DNA of 64,000 bases from Leptothrix cholodnii SP-6. GTDB lineage: Bacteria; Pseudomonadota; Gammaproteobacteria; Burkholderiales; Burkholderiaceae_C. Shown here in pieces: positions 17,360-27,106 of the stretch. Made by a program: the position numbers and the translations under genes. The number at the start of each line of letters is the position of its first letter. Positions within the stretch are counted from its first letter, which is position 1. The notes under the pieces are model-generated. The model was not told the DNA's origin. It saw only the letters and a list, made by a program, of their open reading frames with translations, and ran no database searches. The stretch is taken from contig NC_010524.1 in assembly GCF_000019785.1 (NCBI RefSeq), positions 3,832,001-3,896,000 of the forward strand. Reading direction: 5' to 3'.

Positions 17360-18754
17360 ATGGTCAAGAATTTCGGTGAACACACGCGCCATTGGATGGC
17401 GCGTGCAGAACTGGCGCTACGCCATCACCCCCGGGTCATCAGCGGCGCCGTCCTCACGCTGCTGCTGGGCAGCGGCGTGACGGCCTTCGGGGTCGCACCG
17501 CTGACGGCGATCGACACCACGCCGGTGGCCACCCGCATCATCAGTGAAAGTTTCGCGGCGCAAGATCTGTCGGGCCAGTTGCAGGCGCTCGACGAACTGG
17601 CGCTGACGCTGCACCGCAGCGACGTCACGCGGTCGACCGACACCGCCGACACCCTGCTCAGCCGCCTGGGCATCCACGATCCCGAAGCCGCAGCCTTCCT
17701 GCGCAACGATCGCACCGCCCAGCGCACGCTGATGGGCCGCAGCGGCAAGCTGATCCGCGCCCGCGGCGACGGCAGCGCCGGCGGCGGTCAGCTGCAGGAA
17801 CTGGTGGTGCGCGGTCCGGCGGCCGACAGCCGGCACGCGGCCACCCATTTCAATCGCCTGACGATCACCCGCACCGCCCAGGGCCTGAGCGCCACCGCGC
17901 AGGATCTCCCGCTGGTGGCCGACGTGCAGGTCGGTTCGGGCACGATCGAGTCGAGCCTGTTTGCCGCCGCAGACGACGCCGGGCTGCCCGACGCCGTGAC
18001 GGTCCAGATGGCCGAGATCTTCGGCAGCGAGATCGATTTCCGCCGCGAACTGCGCAAGGGCGACACCTTCTCGGTGGTCTACGAAACGCTCACCGCCGAC
18101 GGCGAGCCCATCACCTGGCACTCGGAAGCCGGCCGCGTGCTGGCCGCGCGTTTCGTCAACGACGGCCGCACCCATGAGGCCGTGTGGTTCCAGGATGGCG
18201 ACCAGAAGGGTGGCTACTACGGCCCGGACGGCAAGAGCAAGACGCACCTGTTCCTGACGTCGCCGCTGAAGTTCTCGCGCGTGAGCTCGGGCTTCGCGAT
18301 GCGCTTCCATCCGATCCTGAAGCAGTGGCGGGCCCATCTGGGCGTCGACTATGCGGCGCCCACCGGCACGCCGGTGCGCTCGGTCGGCGACGGCGTGGTG
18401 GATTTCGCCGGCGTCCAGAACGGCTACGGCAAGGTGGTGGTGGTTCGGCATGCCGGTGAACGCAGCACCGTGTACGCACACCTGAGCCGCATCGACGTGC
18501 GCAAGGGCGAGCGGATCACGCAGGGCGCAAGCCTCGGCGCGGTGGGCTCGACCGGCTGGGCCACCGGCCCGCACCTGCATTTCGAATTCAAGCTGGCGGG
18601 CAAGCAGGTCGATCCGGTCAAGATCGCCCGGGCCTCCGAAACCGTCGAACTGCCCGCCGCCGCCAAGCCCCGCTTCGACAACGTGGCGGCCGTGGCGCGC
18701 GAGCGGCTGGCCGCCGGCATGCATCGGGCTGGCGCAGTGGCTCGCATGGAGTGA
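17360..18754 (+). CDS. M23-family metallopeptidase (peptidoglycan endopeptidase)
   Basis: 464 residues. The N-terminus has one membrane anchor or uncleaved signal near residues 28-48 (ISGAVLTLLLGSGVTAFGVAPL). The middle region resembles the N-terminal domain of MepM/NlpD-type proteins (GSEIDFRRELRKGDTFSVVYE). The LytM/M23 domain at about 315-415 keeps its zinc ligands: H and D in RAHLGVDYAAPTGTPV, and the second His pair in GPHLHFEF; the YAHLSRID loop is also intact. It should cut peptide cross-links in the periplasm. The downstream anmK gene overlaps it, linking wall hydrolysis to muropeptide recycling. Confidence 0.88.
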   Translation: MVKNFGEHTRHWMARAELALRHHPRVISGAVLTLLLGSGVTAFGVAPLTAIDTTPVATRIISESFAAQDLSGQLQALDELALTLHRSDVTRSTDTADTLLSRLGIHDPEAAAFLRNDRTAQRTLMGRSGKLIRARGDGSAGGGQLQELVVRGPAADSRHAATHFNRLTITRTAQGLSATAQDLPLVADVQVGSGTIESSLFAAADDAGLPDAVTVQMAEIFGSEIDFRRELRKGDTFSVVYETLTADGEPITWHSEAGRVLAARFVNDGRTHEAVWFQDGDQKGGYYGPDGKSKTHLFLTSPLKFSRVSSGFAMRFHPILKQWRAHLGVDYAAPTGTPVRSVGDGVVDFAGVQNGYGKVVVVRHAGERSTVYAHLSRIDVRKGERITQGASLGAVGSTGWATGPHLHFEFKLAGKQVDPVKIARASETVELPAAAKPRFDNVAAVARERLAAGMHRAGAVARME

Positions 18755-19893
18755 GCCCGGCGAGCGGCACGGTGACGACACATTGCATCGGCCTGATGTC
18801 GGGCACCTCGCTCGACGGTGTCGACGGCGTGCTGTGCCGATGGGATGAGAGCGATCGCTGGCACGGCGTGGTGGCCCATGTCCACCAGCCTTTCGAAGCC
18901 GATTTCCAGGCGCAGCTGCTGGCGCTCCAGGCCAGCGGCCCTGACGAACTGCACCGGGCGGCGCTGGCCGGCAACGCACTGGCGCGCCGTTATGCCGAGG
19001 TCGTCGAACGGCTGCTGCAGCAAGCGGCCATGCCGGCCAGCCAGGTGCGTGCGGTCGGCGCGCATGGCCAGACCGTGCGCCACCAACCGCTGGCATTCGA
19101 CGGCGTGGGCTACACGTCGCAGATCAACAACCCGGCCTTGCTGGCCGAACGCTGCGGCATCGACGTGATCGCGGATTTCCGCAGCCGCGATCTGGCCGCG
19201 GGCGGCCAGGGTGCGCCGCTGGTGCCGACCTTCCATCACGCCGTCTTCGGTGATCCGAACCGCACCCTCGCGCTGGTGAACATCGGCGGCATCAGCAACC
19301 TGACGCTGTTGCAGGCCGGGCTGGCGCCGCGTGGCTGGGACGTCGGCCCGGGCAATGTGCTGATGGACCTGTGGACCATCCGCCACCTCGGTCGCACCTA
19401 TGACGAGGGCGGCCGCTGGGCCGCCTCGGGCCAGGTCCTGCCGGGCCTGCTGAACGCGCTGCTGGCAGAACCCTTTCTGGCGCTGTCGCCGCCCAAGAGC
19501 ACCGGACGGGATCTGTTCCATGCCAGCTGGCTCGATGCCCATCTGGCACGCAGCGCACGATCGGCCGAACCAGCCGATGTTCAGGCCACGCTGTGCGCGT
19601 ACACCGCGCAGTCCATCGCCGGCGATCTGCTGCGCCTGCAACTGCAGGTGGATGAACTGCTGGTCTGCGGCGGCGGCGCATTGAATGGCGAACTGATGCG
19701 CCAACTGCAGGCGGCCCTGGCTCGGACACCCGTGCTGTCCAGCGACGAACGAGGTCTGCCGCCCTTGCAGGTGGAAGCGGCTGCATTTGCATGGCTGGCA
19801 CATCAGCACCTGCGCCGACAAGCGGCCAGCGAGCCGGCGGTGACCGGCGCCCGGGGGCCGCGCATCCTGGGCTGCTGCTACCCTGGGTATTGA
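18751..19893 (+). CDS. anmK: Anhydro-N-acetylmuramic acid kinase
   Basis: A 380-residue cytosolic kinase that opens and phosphorylates 1,6-anhydro-MurNAc from peptidoglycan turnover to give MurNAc-6-phosphate. The N-terminal ATP/sugar motif is GLMSGTSLDGVDGVL near residues 13-27, followed by GAHGQTVRH, NIGGISNLT and DVGPGNVLMD. The C-terminal VCGGGALN motif is also present. It starts at GTG 18751, overlapping the M23 stop (GTGA), so it is translationally coupled to the peptidase. A bidirectional terminator separates it from convergent erpA. Confidence 0.93.
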   Translation: MSPASGTVTTHCIGLMSGTSLDGVDGVLCRWDESDRWHGVVAHVHQPFEADFQAQLLALQASGPDELHRAALAGNALARRYAEVVERLLQQAAMPASQVRAVGAHGQTVRHQPLAFDGVGYTSQINNPALLAERCGIDVIADFRSRDLAAGGQGAPLVPTFHHAVFGDPNRTLALVNIGGISNLTLLQAGLAPRGWDVGPGNVLMDLWTIRHLGRTYDEGGRWAASGQVLPGLLNALLAEPFLALSPPKSTGRDLFHASWLDAHLARSARSAEPADVQATLCAYTAQSIAGDLLRLQLQVDELLVCGGGALNGELMRQLQAALARTPVLSSDERGLPPLQVEAAAFAWLAHQHLRRQAASEPAVTGARGPRILGCCYPGY

Positions 19894-19929
19894 GTTCCGA
19901 AGCTCGCAGGACCGCATTGCAGACAAAAG

Positions 19930-19953
19930 AAAAGCCGCCCGAGGGCGGCTTTT
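19930..19953. terminator. Bidirectional terminator between anmK and erpA
   Basis: AAAAGCCGCC pairs with GGCGGCTTTT around a CGAG loop. It has a T run on the plus side and an equivalent A run before the stem, so it can end transcription from both convergent genes. Confidence 0.88.
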
Positions 19954-19972
19954 CTGCAAGCGTGACGATCGC

Positions 19973-20338
19973 TCAGGCCGAGAAGCTCGACCCGCAACCG
20001 CAGGTGGTGGTGGCGTTCGGATTCTTGATCACGAACTGGGCGCCCTGCAGATCTTCCTTGTAGTCGATCTCGGCGCCGGCCAGGTACTGCAGGCTCATGG
20101 CATCGATCAGCAGCGTGACGCCGTTCTTCGACATCTGGGTGTCGTCATCGTTGACGATTTCGTCGAAGGTGAAGCCGTACTGGAAACCCGAGCAGCCGCC
20201 ACCCTGAACGAAGACGCGCAGCTTGAGGTCAGGATTGCCCTCCTCTGCGACCAGATCCGCCACCTTGGAGGCGGCACTGTCGGTGAAGATGATGGGGCTG
20301 GGCATCTCGGTCTGGATGTTTTCTGCAACGGCGCTCAT
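19973..20338 (-). CDS. erpA: Iron-sulfur cluster insertion protein ErpA (A-type carrier)
   Basis: A 121-residue A-type Fe-S carrier that delivers clusters to apoproteins. The three conserved cysteines are C49 (GGGCSGF) and C113/C115 (CGCGSSF). The core region [16 protein letters not shown] and [16 protein letters not shown] are typical. An AGGAG precedes the ATG at 20338. It sits downstream of the bactofilin gene on the same strand and may be co-transcribed with it. Confidence 0.94.
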   Translation of the reverse strand: MSAVAENIQTEMPSPIIFTDSAASKVADLVAEEGNPDLKLRVFVQGGGCSGFQYGFTFDEIVNDDDTQMSKNGVTLLIDAMSLQYLAGAEIDYKEDLQGAQFVIKNPNATTTCGCGSSFSA

Positions 20339-20413
20339 GGGGCTCTCCTGCTCTTTGCTTGGTAACGGGCGGATGACGAAGGGGTTCGGCGAGCAGGCCG
20401 AATCCCCCGGGAA

Positions 20414-20836
20414 TCATTTCATATCGTTGCCAGCGGCCAGCAGCTTCAGCGCCGGCTTGTCTTCGATAACGGCGGCAACGGAACCCGAGGTCAGTCGCTG
20501 CAAGGCACCATCGATGGTGGCACCCTGGTGCATTTCAAGCGACTCGTAACGCACGTCGCCCTGGATGCGGGCCTTGGGCTGCAATTCCAGCAGAAGCGTG
20601 GATTCGACCGGCCCCATCACCGTCCCGTTGATGATGACATGACCGGCCTTGACCGTACCGATGACCCTGGCTTTTTCGCTGATGACGAGAATGCTCTTGT
20701 CGTCGGGACTTGCGACGACGTCGCCCTGCACTTCACCGTCGATGCGCAAGCCGTCGCTGAAACGCAAGGTGCCCTGCACCACAGTGCCTTCGCCGATGAG
20801 GCTGCGGATGGCAGGCTGTTTCTTCGAACCGAACAT
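20414..20836 (-). CDS. Bactofilin family cytoskeletal protein
   Basis: 140 residues, dominated by a bactofilin right-handed beta-helix core built from short hydrophobic repeats (LIGEGTVVQGTLRFSDGLRIDGEVQGDV through GPVESTLLLELQPKARIQGDVRYESLEM). Bactofilins polymerise without nucleotide and scaffold cell-wall or polar machinery. The MFGSKKQPAIRSLIGEGT start has a short basic tail, the usual membrane-binding region. Its neighbours are peptidoglycan genes (anmK, M23) and a coiled-coil membrane protein, which fits an envelope role. Confidence 0.9.
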   Translation of the reverse strand: MFGSKKQPAIRSLIGEGTVVQGTLRFSDGLRIDGEVQGDVVASPDDKSILVISEKARVIGTVKAGHVIINGTVMGPVESTLLLELQPKARIQGDVRYESLEMHQGATIDGALQRLTSGSVAAVIEDKPALKLLAAGNDMK

Positions 20837-20919
20837 GAATGATTTTCCTGAAGCTGGGAGGAGGATCCGGGGGCACAGTCGGCGGAACGCTGCACCCCGT
20901 CAAAGCGAGGGTCCGGATG

Positions 20920-21633
20920 TCACAGGCGGGCAATTTCGGTGGCCTGCACCTTGCCGCTGGCATCGAGGACCTTGACCTCCAGTTGTTTTACCACGGCCGT
21001 CGCCGGGTAGTCGACCGCACCTTCCAGGCGTTGATACTGTTTCAGATTTACAGTATTTGTTGCGATCTGGACAGCCTGTGTCCAACTGCGTCCGTCCTGC
21101 GTGCCGCTCAGATGCAGCTCGTATCGACCCTTGAATTCGCCCGAACGTCCGCCGGCCAGTATCAACAGGCCCTGGAACCGCAAGCGCCCGGGCGCCTCGA
21201 TCTCGACCTGCAAACCCCGCAAGGTCAACAGCTTCGTACTGCCCGTGGAGGGCATCAGCCGCTCGAAGAAGGCCAGGTCGCGCGTCAGCGCCAGGTTCTC
21301 GGACTCGAGTGCCTTCACCCGGGACGCAAGACTTTCCTGCGTCGCCCGTTCGGCCTTGAGCAGACTGTCGGCAGAGTTGGCGATCGAGATCGCGCGCTCA
21401 TGCTCGGAGCGCAGGCGCACCAGTTCTTCTCGCAGCAGCTTCAGTTCTTCGTGAGCGCCCCGGTCGAGACCGGCAAAGTCCTTGCCGAATTCATAGGCCC
21501 AAAGGCCCAGGGCAGCGCAGAAGCCCAGCATCACCGCGAAGAAGATCCACCTCACCGGCCAAGGCAGGCGACTGCGCACGGTGACACGGGGCGCACTGAC
21601 AGATAGACGACGACGTATGAGCTTCCAGCGCAT
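20920..21633 (-). CDS. Single-pass membrane protein with coiled coil (DUF6776-like)
   Basis: 237 residues. It has a basic cytoplasmic start (MRWKLIRRRLSVSAPRVTVRSRL), one transmembrane helix near residues 27-47 (WIFFAVMLGFCAALGLWAYE), then a coiled coil near 55-115 rich in E/L heptads (EELKLLREELVRLRSEHERA). A C-terminal beta-rich domain contains LRGLQVEIEAPGRLRFQGLLIL. The ATG at 21633 is preferred over the longer frame to 21711, whose extra residues are non-hydrophobic and overlap a hairpin. It sits just upstream of bactofilin, as I recall from other Burkholderiales. Function unknown; an envelope scaffold partner of bactofilin is a reasonable guess. Confidence 0.7.
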   Translation of the reverse strand: MRWKLIRRRLSVSAPRVTVRSRLPWPVRWIFFAVMLGFCAALGLWAYEFGKDFAGLDRGAHEELKLLREELVRLRSEHERAISIANSADSLLKAERATQESLASRVKALESENLALTRDLAFFERLMPSTGSTKLLTLRGLQVEIEAPGRLRFQGLLILAGGRSGEFKGRYELHLSGTQDGRSWTQAVQIATNTVNLKQYQRLEGAVDYPATAVVKQLEVKVLDASGKVQATEIARL

Positions 21634-21710
21634 GCCAAAAAATGGGGACCGAGCAGCACTCGGTGGGTGGTCAGTTCGACGACTGTCGCCGAATTGAAAC
21701 GCACCATACA

Positions 21711-21737
21711 CGAAGGGCCACCGATGGTGGCCCTTCG
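21711..21737 (-). terminator. Hairpin downstream of rpsI
   Basis: CGAAGGGCCACC-GAT-GGTGGCCCTTCG is a perfect 12-bp stem with a 3-base loop, about 75 bases past the rpsI stop on the minus strand. No T run follows on that strand, so it may act as a terminator or as a 3' stabiliser. Confidence 0.6.
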
Positions 21738-21813
21738 ATCGCAGGCGTACGCAACAAGGCGCGCCAGCTTGCTCGCAGGAGACTCCGGGTGATCGGAGCC
21801 CTCCTGCGCCAGA

Positions 21814-22206
21814 TCAGCGCTTGCTGAACTGCTTGCGACGGCGAGCGCCGTGCAGACCGACCTTCTTGCGCTCGACTTCGCGCGCGTCACGCGTCACGAA
21901 GCCGGCGTTGCTCAGTTCGGGCTTGAGCGCTGCGTCGTAGTCGATCAGCGCGCGCGTCACGCCGTGGCGCACTGCGCCGGCCTGGCCCGACTCGCCGCCA
22001 CCGTGCACGTTGACCTTGATGTCGAACGCTTCAGCGTTGTTCGTCAGGAACAGCGGTTGCTTGCAGATCATGATCGAGGTTTGACGACCGAAGTACTCTT
22101 CGACCGTCTTGCCGTTCACGATGATCTTGCCCGTGCCCTTCTTGATGAACACACGTGCGACCGACGACTTGCGACGGCCCGTGCCATAGTTCCATTCACC
22201 GATCAT
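21814..22206 (-). CDS. rpsI: 30S ribosomal protein S9
   Basis: 130 residues ending in the diagnostic basic tail [11 protein letters not shown], whose last residues reach the P-site tRNA. Other S9 blocks are [22 protein letters not shown] near the start and [21 protein letters not shown] in the middle. It is nine bases after rplM, the standard rplM-rpsI operon. Confidence 0.97.
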   Translation of the reverse strand: MIGEWNYGTGRRKSSVARVFIKKGTGKIIVNGKTVEEYFGRQTSIMICKQPLFLTNNAEAFDIKVNVHGGGESGQAGAVRHGVTRALIDYDAALKPELSNAGFVTRDAREVERKKVGLHGARRRKQFSKR

Positions 22207-22215
22207 GGCCGTTCC

Positions 22216-22644
22216 TTAAATGTCCAGCGTCTTCGGCTGCTGAGCGGCGTGCGGGTGCGTGTCACCGGCATAGACCTTCAGCTTCTTGATCATCGCGTAA
22301 CCCAGCGGGCCCTTGGGCAGCATGCCCTTGACGGCCTTCTGGAGTGCACGGCCGGGGTGCTTGGCCTGCATGTCACGGAAGTTGGTTTCGAAGATACCGC
22401 CCGGGTAGCCCGAGTGACGGTAGTACTTCTTGTCGATCGACTTGGTGCCGGTCACGCGGAGTTTTTCTGCGTTGACGACAACGATAAAGTCACCGGTATC
22501 CACGTGAGGCGTGTAGATGGCCTTGTGCTTGCCGCGCAGGCGGAGGGCGACTTCGCTGGCCACCCGTCCGAGAACCTTGTCCGTTGCGTCAATCACAAAC
22601 CACTCATGCACGACCTCTGCCGGCTTGGCACTGAAGGTATTCAT
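22216..22644 (-). CDS. rplM: 50S ribosomal protein L13
   Basis: 142 residues with the L13 signature [21 protein letters not shown] and the C-terminal [20 protein letters not shown]. The N-terminal part has [26 protein letters not shown]. First gene of the rplM-rpsI operon. The 250-base upstream region (22645-22894) would hold the promoter and any L13 autogenous control site; I could not pick these out with confidence. Confidence 0.97.
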   Translation of the reverse strand: MNTFSAKPAEVVHEWFVIDATDKVLGRVASEVALRLRGKHKAIYTPHVDTGDFIVVVNAEKLRVTGTKSIDKKYYRHSGYPGGIFETNFRDMQAKHPGRALQKAVKGMLPKGPLGYAMIKKLKVYAGDTHPHAAQQPKTLDI

Positions 22645-22894
22645 GGCAAATCTCTTTGCAAGGGTTTGCGGCTACTGCCAGTGCCATCGGTGCCGCTTAT
22701 CGGGGCGGCCGCTCAAGCTCCTGGACTGGAACCGGCCGTGCCATGCCTGCTTGCGCCTGCATCACACCGGGGAACCAGCTCTTCCGCGTAGCCAAAGACG
22801 GAAAAGCCCGCGAGTATAGCGCGAGCGCCGTACCGCGGGCCATGGCATGCGAACGGCCGGGACTGGATGCCCGGCTCGCCCGCATCACGTCAGG

Positions 22895-24046
22895 TCACTT
22901 GCCGCTCGGCACCTTGCCCTCGACACCCTTGACGTAGAAGTTGACGCCGCCCAGGAACTTGTCGTCGGCGACCTCGTCCTTCTTCAGCACTTCCTTGCCG
23001 TCCTGACCCACGATCGGGCCCTTCCAGATCACGAAGCTGCCGTCGATCAGGCCGGCCTTGACCGTCTCGACCTTGGCCTTCAGTTCGGCCGGCACCTTGT
23101 CGGAGATCGACACGATGTCGATCGCGTTTTCCTTCACGCCCCACCACACGCCGCCGGTCGTCCAGGTGCCTTCGAGCGCGTCCTTGATGGCCTTCTTGTA
23201 ATACGGCGCCCAGTTGATGATGGCCGAGGCCAGGTGGGCGTTGGGCGCGTACTTGCTCATGTCCGAGTCCCAGCCGAAGGCGAGCTTGCCCTTTTCGTCG
23301 GCCTTCTGCAGCACCGCGCTGGAGTCGGTGTTCTGGAACAGCACGTCGGCGCCGCCGGAGATCAGGCTCTGCGCGCCCTCGCCTTCCTTCGGGGGATCGA
23401 ACCACTTGTTGATCCAGACCACCTTGGTCTTGACCTTCGGATTGACGCTCTGCGCGCCCATCGTGAAGGCGTTGATGTTGCGGATCACCTCGGGGATGGG
23501 GATCGAGCCGACCACGCCCAGCGTGTTGCTCTTGGTCATGCCGCCCGCGATCACGCCGGCCATGTAGGCACCTTCGTAGGTGCGGCTGTCGTAGGTGCGC
23601 AGGTTGGCGGCGGTCTTGTAGCCGGTGGCGTGCTCGAACTTGACGTCCGGCGTGTCGGCGGCAACTTTCAGCATCGGCTCCATGTAGCCGAAGGTGGTGC
23701 CGAAGATCAGCTTGTTGCCCTGGCCGACCAGATCGCGCATCACGCGCTCCGCGTCAGCCGACTCGGGCACGTTCTCGACGAAGCTGGTGACGATCTTGTC
23801 GCCGAACTCCGCCTCGGCGGCCTTGCGTGCGTTGTCGTGCGCGAAGGTCCAGCCCGCGTCACCCACCGGGCCCACGTAGGCAAACGCCACCTTCAGCGGC
23901 TCGGGCTTGGCTGCGACCGAAGCCGCGGGCTCGGCGACTGGCGCTGCAGGCTCTTCCTTCTTGCCGCAACCCACCAGGGCCGCCGACATCGCGAGCGATG
24001 CCAGCGCGGTGAGCTTCATCACGGAACGCTTGGTTGGATCTGTCAT
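22895..24046 (-). CDS. BMP-family ABC transporter substrate-binding lipoprotein (nucleoside/purine type)
   Basis: A 383-residue lipoprotein. The signal MTDPTKRSVMKLTALASLAMSAALVGC ends in a lipobox (LVGC), followed by a charged linker (GKKEEPAAPVAEP). The PnrA/BMP fold shows VAFAYVGPVGDAGWTFAHDNARKAAE near residue 55, GNKLIFGTTFGYMEPMLKVA near 112 and the GGADVLFQNTDSSAVLQ block. BMP proteins feed nucleosides or purines to NupPQO-type permeases. Its gene is transcribed after the Tsx-like channel and permease/ATPase block, all on the minus strand, making it the likely receptor of the system encoded at 25.1-28.7 kb. Confidence 0.88.
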   Translation of the reverse strand: MTDPTKRSVMKLTALASLAMSAALVGCGKKEEPAAPVAEPAASVAAKPEPLKVAFAYVGPVGDAGWTFAHDNARKAAEAEFGDKIVTSFVENVPESADAERVMRDLVGQGNKLIFGTTFGYMEPMLKVAADTPDVKFEHATGYKTAANLRTYDSRTYEGAYMAGVIAGGMTKSNTLGVVGSIPIPEVIRNINAFTMGAQSVNPKVKTKVVWINKWFDPPKEGEGAQSLISGGADVLFQNTDSSAVLQKADEKGKLAFGWDSDMSKYAPNAHLASAIINWAPYYKKAIKDALEGTWTTGGVWWGVKENAIDIVSISDKVPAELKAKVETVKAGLIDGSFVIWKGPIVGQDGKEVLKKDEVADDKFLGGVNFYVKGVEGKVPSGK

Positions 24047-24123
24047 CGGTGTCTCTCTTCATGAGGGTCGGATCAGGCGGTGAATTATGGCGGCGGCACC
24101 GACCCGGTACCGCCTCCTGCAGA

Positions 24124-24948
24124 TCAGAAATGAGCCTCGAACTTCAACTCGGGCGCCGACACCTTGGTGCCGGGCAATGACGCACGGTTGCCGAACTTGT
24201 GCTTGATGTACTGGTAGCCGATGCCCGCGTAGAAGGTCTTGGGCGTGCCGGCCACCGAGCCGATGTCCCACAGCAGGGCCGAGTCGAGCCAGGTCTCGGG
24301 CGAAGTCTGGGCACCGCCGCCGTCCAGGCCCTTGGCACCGGTGAAGTTGGCAAAACCCTTGAACACGGCCGGCGTGCCGGCCTGGAACGGGAAGTTCCAG
24401 ACCGCAGCCAGCCGGGCCGTGCCGTCGAAATGCACGTTCCGGCCGGCGAAGCTGTTGTTGTTGTGTTCCTTGTAGTACAGCAGGCCCAGCGTCAGCAGTC
24501 CCGGCACGTCGAACTCGACCTTCGGGCCCGCGATGAACTTGACCAGGCCGGCCCCGAAGGCGTCGTTCTTCGAGTTGAAGTCGAAGCCGGTCTGCCACGC
24601 CACGTCACGCACCGGGCCGAACTTGACCGGGCTGCCGCCGAGCTTGCCCAGGCTCAGCGAGTTGCTGTAGACGACGTAGACCTCCTGGGCGCCGCGCGTG
24701 CTGTTGCGCGCCGGGTTGTTGACGTCGGACTTGAGCATGTCCAGGGTGAAGAAATTGACGCCGTACTTGAAGCCACCGACGTACTGCAGCGTCACGATGG
24801 TCTTCTTGACTTCCGCGGCATTGCCGGGCTCCTTGAACTTGGTGCCGTAGGTCAGGCCGATGGAGGCATTGCTCCAATCGGCAGACTGGGCGACGCCAGC
24901 GATCAGGGCCAGGGAAACAGCGCAAGCGAGCTTGGTTCTGGAGAGCAT
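24124..24948 (-). CDS. Tsx-like outer-membrane nucleoside channel
   Basis: 274 residues. The signal peptide is MLSRTKLACAVSLALIAGVAQSA, and the mature part is a series of amphipathic beta-strands starting ADWSNASIGLTYGTKFKEP. It ends in a terminal Phe (LKFEAHF), the outer-membrane sorting signature. The overall look matches the nucleoside-specific Tsx channel family. The start at 24948 is chosen because the signal peptide begins there. It lies between the purine ABC receptor gene and the permease genes, which supports nucleoside or nucleobase uptake across the outer membrane. Confidence 0.75.
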   Translation of the reverse strand: MLSRTKLACAVSLALIAGVAQSADWSNASIGLTYGTKFKEPGNAAEVKKTIVTLQYVGGFKYGVNFFTLDMLKSDVNNPARNSTRGAQEVYVVYSNSLSLGKLGGSPVKFGPVRDVAWQTGFDFNSKNDAFGAGLVKFIAGPKVEFDVPGLLTLGLLYYKEHNNNSFAGRNVHFDGTARLAAVWNFPFQAGTPAVFKGFANFTGAKGLDGGGAQTSPETWLDSALLWDIGSVAGTPKTFYAGIGYQYIKHKFGNRASLPGTKVSAPELKFEAHF

Positions 24949-25095
24949 GTCGAACTTTCGGTGTTGGAGTGAAGCCACCCCGACACCTCGCAAATCGCAT
25001 ACCAAAGTGCACACACTTTTACGCGCCAAAACCGCACTTGAATGAGGGCCTCGAGCACGGCTTGCGGGCGTCGACGCACCAAGCCGAGGCCACGC

Positions 25096-26016
25096 TCAGC
25101 TGCCCGGGAAAAACGGCTTGCCGATCGAGGCCGGGATGTTGGCGCGGATCCAGGCCGGGTTGCGCGAGATCAGCACCAGCACGACGATGGTGGCGATGTA
25201 GGGCAGCATCGTCAGCACCTGGCTGGCGATCTGCACGCCCTCGCCCTGCAGGTGGAACTGCAGCATCGTCACGCCGCCGAACAGGTAGGCGCCCAGCAGC
25301 ACGCGCGCCGGCCGCCAGGTCGCGAAGGTGGTCAGCGCCAGCGCGATCCAGCCCTTGCCGGCCGTCATGCCCTCGACCCACAGCGGCGTGTAGATCACCG
25401 ACAGATAGGCCCCCGCGACCCCGCACAGCGCGCCACCCACCATCACGGCGGCCAGGCGGATGCGCCGCACCGGATAACCCAGCGCATGCGCCGACTCGGG
25501 CGACTCGCCGACGGCGCGCAGCACCAGCCCGGCGCGCGAGCGGTAGAGGAACCACATCAGCGCGAACACGAACAGGACGGTCAGGTAGACCATCGGGTGA
25601 TGCTTGAAGAAGGCCGGGCCGACGAAAGGCAGGTCGGCCAGCAGCGGCACCTCGAAACTCGGCCGCTGGGCCAGTTTTTCCTGCGTGTAGCGGATGCCGA
25701 GAAAGGCCGAGAAGCCCGCGCCGAACAGGCTCAGCGCCAGGCCGGTCGCGTACTGGTTGGTGTTGAGCCAGATCACCAGCAGGCCGAAGACGGCCGCCAT
25801 CAAGGCGCCGGCAATGGCCCCGGCGCCGAACGCCAGCCAGTCGTTGCCGGTGTGCACCGAGGTGGCGAAGCCGGCGATGGCCGCCACCAGCATCATCCCT
25901 TCGGCCCCCAGGTTGAGGATGCCGGCGCGTTCGTTGATCAGCAGGCCGAGTGCGGCGATGGCCAGCACGGTGCCGGCGCTCAGCGTCGCGGCGATCAGCA
26001 AGGCGATTTCATTCAT
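25096..26016 (-). CDS. BMP/nucleoside-type ABC permease (NupQ-like)
   Basis: A 306-residue inner-membrane permease with about eight to nine helices. LGLLINERAGILNLGAEGMMLVAAIAGF near residues 23-50 is the hallmark of this permease class, and FGGVTMLQFHLQ appears near the C-terminus. It pairs with the permease encoded upstream (26035-27120), 18 bases away. In this family the two permeases form a heterodimer served by one double ATPase. Confidence 0.88.
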   Translation of the reverse strand: MNEIALLIAATLSAGTVLAIAALGLLINERAGILNLGAEGMMLVAAIAGFATSVHTGNDWLAFGAGAIAGALMAAVFGLLVIWLNTNQYATGLALSLFGAGFSAFLGIRYTQEKLAQRPSFEVPLLADLPFVGPAFFKHHPMVYLTVLFVFALMWFLYRSRAGLVLRAVGESPESAHALGYPVRRIRLAAVMVGGALCGVAGAYLSVIYTPLWVEGMTAGKGWIALALTTFATWRPARVLLGAYLFGGVTMLQFHLQGEGVQIASQVLTMLPYIATIVVLVLISRNPAWIRANIPASIGKPFFPGS

Positions 26017-26034
26017 GGTGCGTGCTCGATCGCG

Positions 26035-27106
26035 TCAGGCGGTCTTGAGGAGTTGCGGCCGCACCCAGCGGATGCGGTAGGCGATCAGCGTGTCGCAGGC
26101 CAGCAGCGAGAACAGCAGCAGGCCCTGGAACACGCCGGTCAGCGATTTCGGCAGGCCCAGGCGCGACTGCGCCAGCTCGCCGCCGATGTAGAACATGCTC
26201 ATCAGCACCGCCGAGAACACGATGCCGACCGGATGCAGCCGGCCGACGAAGGCGACGATGATGGCGGCGAAGCCGTAGCCCGCCGGCACGTAGGGCGTCA
26301 GCTGCCCCAGCGGCCCGGCGGCTTCGAGCGCACCGGCCAGGCCGGCCATGCCGCCCGAGATCAGCAAGGCCGTCCACAGCGCGGTGCGCGACGAGAAACC
26401 GGCGTAACGCGCCGCCGCCGGCGCCAGCCCGCCGACCTGCAGCGCGAAGCCGCGGTAGGTGCGAAACAGGAAGGCCGTGAACGCCGCCACCGCCACCAGC
26501 GCGATCAGCGTGCCGGCGTTCAGGCGCAGACCGTCGATCAGGCGCGGCACCTTGGTGATGGCGTCGAAGGTGATGGTCTGCGGGAAGTTGTAGCCCAGCG
26601 GGTCCTTCCACGGCCCGTAGACCAGGTAGCTCAGCACCATCTCGGCCACGTACACCAGCATCAGGCTGACGAGGATCTCGCTGGCGTTGAAGCGGTCGCG
26701 CAGCAGCGCCACGATGCCGGCCCAGACCATGCCGCCCAGCACGCCCGCGAGCAGGATCGCGACCACGATGCCGCGGCCCATCCAGGCCGTCTCGGGCCCG
26801 GCCTGCATCGCCACCCAGCCGCCGGCCAGCGCGCCCAGGATGTACTGCCCCTCGGCGCCGATGTTCCACAGGTTGGAGCGGAAACACACCGCCAGGCCGA
26901 GCGCGATCAGCACCAGCGGCACCGCCTTCACGCTCAGCTCCGACAGCGCGTAGGCGTTCTTGAGCGGCTCGACGAAGAACATCTGCAGGCCGCGCACCGG
27001 GTCCTTGCCCAGCAGCAGGAACAGCACGATGCCCAGCAGCACCGTGATCACCAGCGCCAGCAGCGGCGAGGCCAGCGACATGACCCGCGACGGCTGCGGG
27101 CGCGCT

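Noticed and set aside
24047..24123. Possible purine riboswitch before the BMP lipoprotein gene
   Set aside because: The 77-base gap shows no conserved purine-aptamer core, and this class is not expected in betaproteobacteria.
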